Shown in pieces: positions 61,406-64,000 of a stretch of DNA of 64,000 nt (position 1 is its first letter; every line of letters starts with the position of its first letter). A model generated the notes under the pieces. The model saw only the letters and a list, made by a program, of their open reading frames with translations, was not told the DNA's origin and made no database searches. The stretch is from assembly GCF_000378385.1 (NCBI RefSeq), contig NZ_KB899663.1, positions 103,417-167,416 of the forward strand, written 5' to 3'. Both the position numbers and the translations under genes were made by a program. The stretch comes from Paenibacillus daejeonensis DSM 15491. Lineage in GTDB: Bacteria; Bacillota; Bacilli; Paenibacillales; Paenibacillaceae.

Positions 61406-61590
61406 GTAACGGCCACCAGTGCAGCTATTGGAGTCAAAATTGATGGGTTGGAATTCTAACGGACATGGGGGCGCTTATTGGAGTGTTTTCGCCGGTGTGT
61501 GGCCCATTTTTGGCCAAATAACTGCGCTGGTGGCCGTTAGAATGGGAAAGGTGTGTTTAGAGCTGAAATAAGCGCTGTGGTGGCCGTTAG
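61406..61590. repeat. TAACGG four-unit intergenic element, copy 3 (tails inward)
   Basis: Two direct units at 61406 (GTAACGGCCACCAGTGC, ending CTATT) and 61456 (CTAACGGACATGGGGGC, ending TTATT), and two inverted units ending at 61540 and 61590, each beginning CTAACGGCCACCA when read leftward. Spacings are exactly 50 and 50 bp. The first and third units match at 21 of 24 positions. No gene is found in 61349-62105. Confidence 0.75.
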
Positions 61591-61700
61591 CGCAGTAAGT
61601 ATGTGAAGCTCTGGACCGTCGGCCATTGCTCTTCAAACCAATGAGTAAACCGTATCCGGGAGTGAAGGAAGGAACGTGTTACCTCGCGCATTTTCAAAGG

Positions 61701-61721
61701 ACGCCGTCAGGCGTTTTTTTT
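61701..61721 (+). terminator. Orphan intrinsic terminator
   Basis: ACGCC (61701-61705), loop GTCA, GGCGT (61710-61714) and eight Ts. It follows no recognised gene; the nearest is the kinase ending at 61218. Confidence 0.7.
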
Positions 61722-61840
61722 ATTGGCTGTAGGCTAGCTAGAATCATAGTTATTTCATGAGATGGTTAATTTATCTTAACTCCTTAAATCCTAGCACCCC
61801 TGGTACTCATATTGTTACCGTCAGATAGTAGATAAAATAA

Positions 61841-61857
61841 TGTAAGTATTTATAACA
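61841..61857. promoter_or_regulatory. GlnR/TnrA box upstream of asparaginase genes
   Basis: TGTAAGTATTTATAACA fits the core consensus TGTNA-N7-TNACA completely and the extended TnrA consensus at all but one base (T instead of A at position 7). It lies 249 nt before the asparaginase start. Confidence 0.65.
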
Positions 61858-62029
61858 TATATTTTGTTGTTTCCTTTTATTTACGAATGATACGTTTGGT
61901 AGCATTCAGACAGGTTTGGAGGATAATGTTTGGTCGTTGTTGATGCCAACATACTTAGAAAAATGATGATTTTCATCGAATCGAGCGAGATAATGTATAT
62001 TGTATACGCTTTATTCGCCAAAAATCCCT

Positions 62030-62059
62030 TTGTTAATTTACCTTACATAAATATATAAT
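62030..62059 (+). promoter_or_regulatory. Sigma-A-like promoter of the asparaginase genes
   Basis: TTGTTA (62030-62035), an 18-nt spacer and a perfect TATAAT (62054-62059), 46 nt before ATG 62106. Confidence 0.55.
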
Positions 62060-62105
62060 CCGGATGAGAATCTATTAAACAAGTTACATAGGAGGAGTAG
62101 AAAAA

Positions 62106-63488
62106 ATGACAGAACTAGTAAAGGGAAGGTTCAGTAGAAAGGTTCTTGTTCCGTTGTTGATCTTGTCTCTGTTGGCCACCATGTCCAGTGTATTGGCAAT
62201 TATGGTGCGCGCTGAGGAGGCGCCGGTTTTGCCGACATTCGATATTCCTGCTCTCTCCGAGGAGCACAAAACGTCTGCTTTGCCTAATGTCATTGTAGTG
62301 GCAACTGGCGGTACGCTTGCTGGTGCAGCGAGTAATGGTGATAAGACGAACTTCCAGAGTTATCGGGCGGGGACGTATCCGATGGCCGATCTGGTAGCTC
62401 AGCTGCCAAAACATAAAACTGCAGATGTGTCCACTTACCAATTTGGTAACAAGGGCTCTGGCGGTTACACGATTAAAGAACTCTATGATCTCTCGCTGGC
62501 GGTTGACGCTGCCTTGGAGATCTACGATAGTGCTGTAGTTACTACGGGTACAGACACAATGGAAGAGATCGCCTACTTCCTCGATCTGACGGTCCGCAGT
62601 GAAAAGCCAGTTGTTGTCACTGGTGCGATGCGTCCATGGGACGTTATTGGTACGGACGGTCCGGCCAACCTGTACCAAGCGATTAAAGTCGCGGGCAGTG
62701 GCAAAACGAAATGGTTCGGTACGGTAGTTATGCTGAACGATGTGATCTTTGCAGCTCGTGAAGTAACCAAGTCCAACTCGCACCGTATGGATACGTTCGA
62801 TACGCCGATGTTCGGAGCTCTCGGTTACGTGGATGATCCTGCAGTTCGGATCTACAGAGCGCCTGCACGTGCCTTCAAGGCAGGTACACCGGAGTGGGCC
62901 ACACCATTTGATCTGAAAACTATTTCCAAAGAAACGCTTCCGCAAGTAGGCATTGTCTACAACTATCAAGAAGCAAGCGGCGGAGCGATTCGCGGTCTGG
63001 TGGAAGACGGCGTGAAGGGTATTGTTACGGCAGGTACTGGAGCAGGCGGTATCTCTTCCGGTCTGAGCGCGGCCCGTTCAGCGGCAATCACTAACAATGG
63101 CGTAGTCTTTGTATCTACAACCAGGACAGGTTCCGGTTCAGTCTATGGCGGTTCCGGTAACACAGTGGCCGGGGATAACCTCAACGCTTCTCATGCTCGT
63201 ATGATGCTGCTACTGTCGCTCGCTTTCTCTAATGACGTGAGTCAAATTCGTAGCTGGTTCCAATCCTTTGGTACGGCAGATGTTGAAATTTCGGTTGATG
63301 CGAACACGGTCCTGAGTACTTCGGTTGATGAGGAAATCGGACTGCCGGAGCTTGAAGAGCCGGTTGTAACTGAGCCTACACCTGAGACTGAAGAGCCTGT
63401 AGTGTCGGAGCCAGAGGTTACAGAGCCTCCGGTTGTGGAAGAAGAAGAGGTTGAGCCGGAGCTGCAAGAGACCGTGGTAACGCCATAA
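62106..63488 (+). CDS. Secreted type II L-asparaginase with acidic Pro/Glu tail
   Basis: 460 aa. Signal peptide (about 1-36, VRA-EE). The catalytic domain (about 60-395) has VVATGGTLAGAAS with the nucleophilic Thr, and VVTTGTDTMEEIAYFLDLTV with the second Thr-Lys/Asp group; VVVTGAMRPWDVIGTDGPANLYQA and GLVEDGVKGIVTAGTGAGGIS follow. The enzyme releases ammonia from asparagine (possibly glutamine) outside the membrane. A tail of about 50 residues, rich in Glu, Pro, Val and Thr (EEPVVSEPEVTEPPVVEEEE), extends beyond the usual family length; no LPXTG motif is seen. A strong GGAGGAG precedes ATG. Confidence 0.94.
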   Translation: MTELVKGRFSRKVLVPLLILSLLATMSSVLAIMVRAEEAPVLPTFDIPALSEEHKTSALPNVIVVATGGTLAGAASNGDKTNFQSYRAGTYPMADLVAQLPKHKTADVSTYQFGNKGSGGYTIKELYDLSLAVDAALEIYDSAVVTTGTDTMEEIAYFLDLTVRSEKPVVVTGAMRPWDVIGTDGPANLYQAIKVAGSGKTKWFGTVVMLNDVIFAAREVTKSNSHRMDTFDTPMFGALGYVDDPAVRIYRAPARAFKAGTPEWATPFDLKTISKETLPQVGIVYNYQEASGGAIRGLVEDGVKGIVTAGTGAGGISSGLSAARSAAITNNGVVFVSTTRTGSGSVYGGSGNTVAGDNLNASHARMMLLLSLAFSNDVSQIRSWFQSFGTADVEISVDANTVLSTSVDEEIGLPELEEPVVTEPTPETEEPVVSEPEVTEPPVVEEEEVEPELQETVVTP

Positions 63489-63507
63489 GCCAGAGGGGGA
63501 GAAGGCC

Positions 63508-64000
63508 ATGAATTATATAGAACAGAACAGGATGCTGCGCAGACCGGTTACGGTCTTGCTCATCGTCGCGCTTCTGGCCTCGCTCTGGACCGGCTACTCG
63601 GTTGCTGTGAAAGCGGAAGAAGCGCCGGTGCTGCCGACCTTTAACATTCCGGCGTTGTCTGAGGAGCATCAGACTTCGCCACTGCCGAATGTCATTGTTG
63701 TGGCAACGGGCGGTACGTTGGCGGGAGCGGCCAGGAATGGGGACAAGACCAATTTTCAAAGTTATAGTGCGGGAACTTACACTGTCCAACGCTTATTAAG
63801 CGATATTCCCAAGCATAAGAATGCTGATGTAACGGGCTATCAATTCGGCAACAAAGGGTCCGGCGGCTATACCTTCGCAGAGTTGTATGATCTGTCGTTG
63901 GCAGTAGATGCTGCGCTGGAGATTTACGACAGTGCTGTCGTTACGACGGGCACGGACACGATGGAAGAGATTGCCTACTTCCTCGACCTGACCGTACGCA
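63508..64000 (+). CDS. Second secreted L-asparaginase (tandem copy), 3' end beyond window
   Basis: The first 164 codons are visible. Signal peptide (MNYIEQNRMLRRPVTVLLIVALLA...VKA-EE) and then EEAPVLPTFNIPALSEEHQTSPLPNVIVVATGGTLAGAARNGDK, nearly identical to the copy at 62106, and TTGTDTMEEIAYFLDLTVR at the window end. It begins 19 nt after the first copy, so it is a tandem duplication probably transcribed with it. Confidence 0.93.
   Translation, partial: MNYIEQNRMLRRPVTVLLIVALLASLWTGYSVAVKAEEAPVLPTFNIPALSEEHQTSPLPNVIVVATGGTLAGAARNGDKTNFQSYSAGTYTVQRLLSDIPKHKNADVTGYQFGNKGSGGYTFAELYDLSLAVDAALEIYDSAVVTTGTDTMEEIAYFLDLTVR

Noticed and set aside
62106-63488. Tat signal or LPXTG anchor on the asparaginase
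   Set aside because: The N-terminus lacks an RR pair (FSRKVLVPLL) and the acidic tail has no LPXTG or following hydrophobic segment.

Overview
The window looks like chromosomal DNA of a Paenibacillus-type Gram-positive bacterium (Bacillota). This is inferred from strong AGGAGG-type ribosome binding sites, S-layer homology (SLH) proteins, copper-amine-oxidase-like stalk domains, a YesM/YesN two-component pair beside an LplB/YtcP/YtcQ-like sugar ABC transporter, a GlnR/TnrA-type MerR regulator, and several very large secreted polysaccharide-active proteins. No rRNA, tRNA, CRISPR array, prophage or transposase was recognised.

Layout. 1-2919 (minus) is the 5' part of a large secreted CBM/X2-domain protein. 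3181-5015 holds a small SLH protein between two uncharacterised genes. 5146-10550 holds a soluble GAF histidine kinase and a run of small enzymes (methyltransferase, histidine phosphatase, HAD hydrolase, PhzF, metallophosphoesterase, FabZ-like). 10752-13544 is a family 8 polysaccharide lyase. 13567-15328 is a promoter, a terminated leader RNA and rtcB. 15356-20054 carries housekeeping or accessory enzymes, including a frameshifted methyltransferase. 20754-25003 carries an ECF sigma/anti-sigma pair, PPK2, GNAT and HAD genes.

25604-29453 is the most striking module. A TnrA-like regulator is divergent from an operon encoding a Tat-signal flavin amine oxidase, a secreted RidA-family deaminase, TatA and TatC. 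Two near-consensus GlnR/TnrA boxes lie between them. A third box with the full core consensus lies upstream of tandem secreted asparaginases at 62106-64000. Together they suggest a nitrogen-starvation response that releases ammonia outside the membrane.

29560-54032 is a second system. A LuxR-type response regulator and its kinase (36304-39002) are flanked by two transcription units that start with the same regulatory array, TGACA-N7-TGACAG-N2-TGTAACT-N22/23-TACAAT. The units encode a 2045-aa double-VWA protein, two paralogous lipoproteins, a stalk-domain protein, a 2610-aa SLH-anchored protein and a GH44 glycanase. 54221-61218 is a sugar ABC transporter with its YesN/YesM pair.

Intergenic DNA holds three copies of a ~186-bp element built from four ~24-bp TAACGG units at 50-51-bp spacing (18.1, 20.3 and 61.5 kb), and a separate 51-bp-period hairpin array at 25.1-25.3 kb. 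All functional calls come from reading motifs by eye. No database search or folding program was run.
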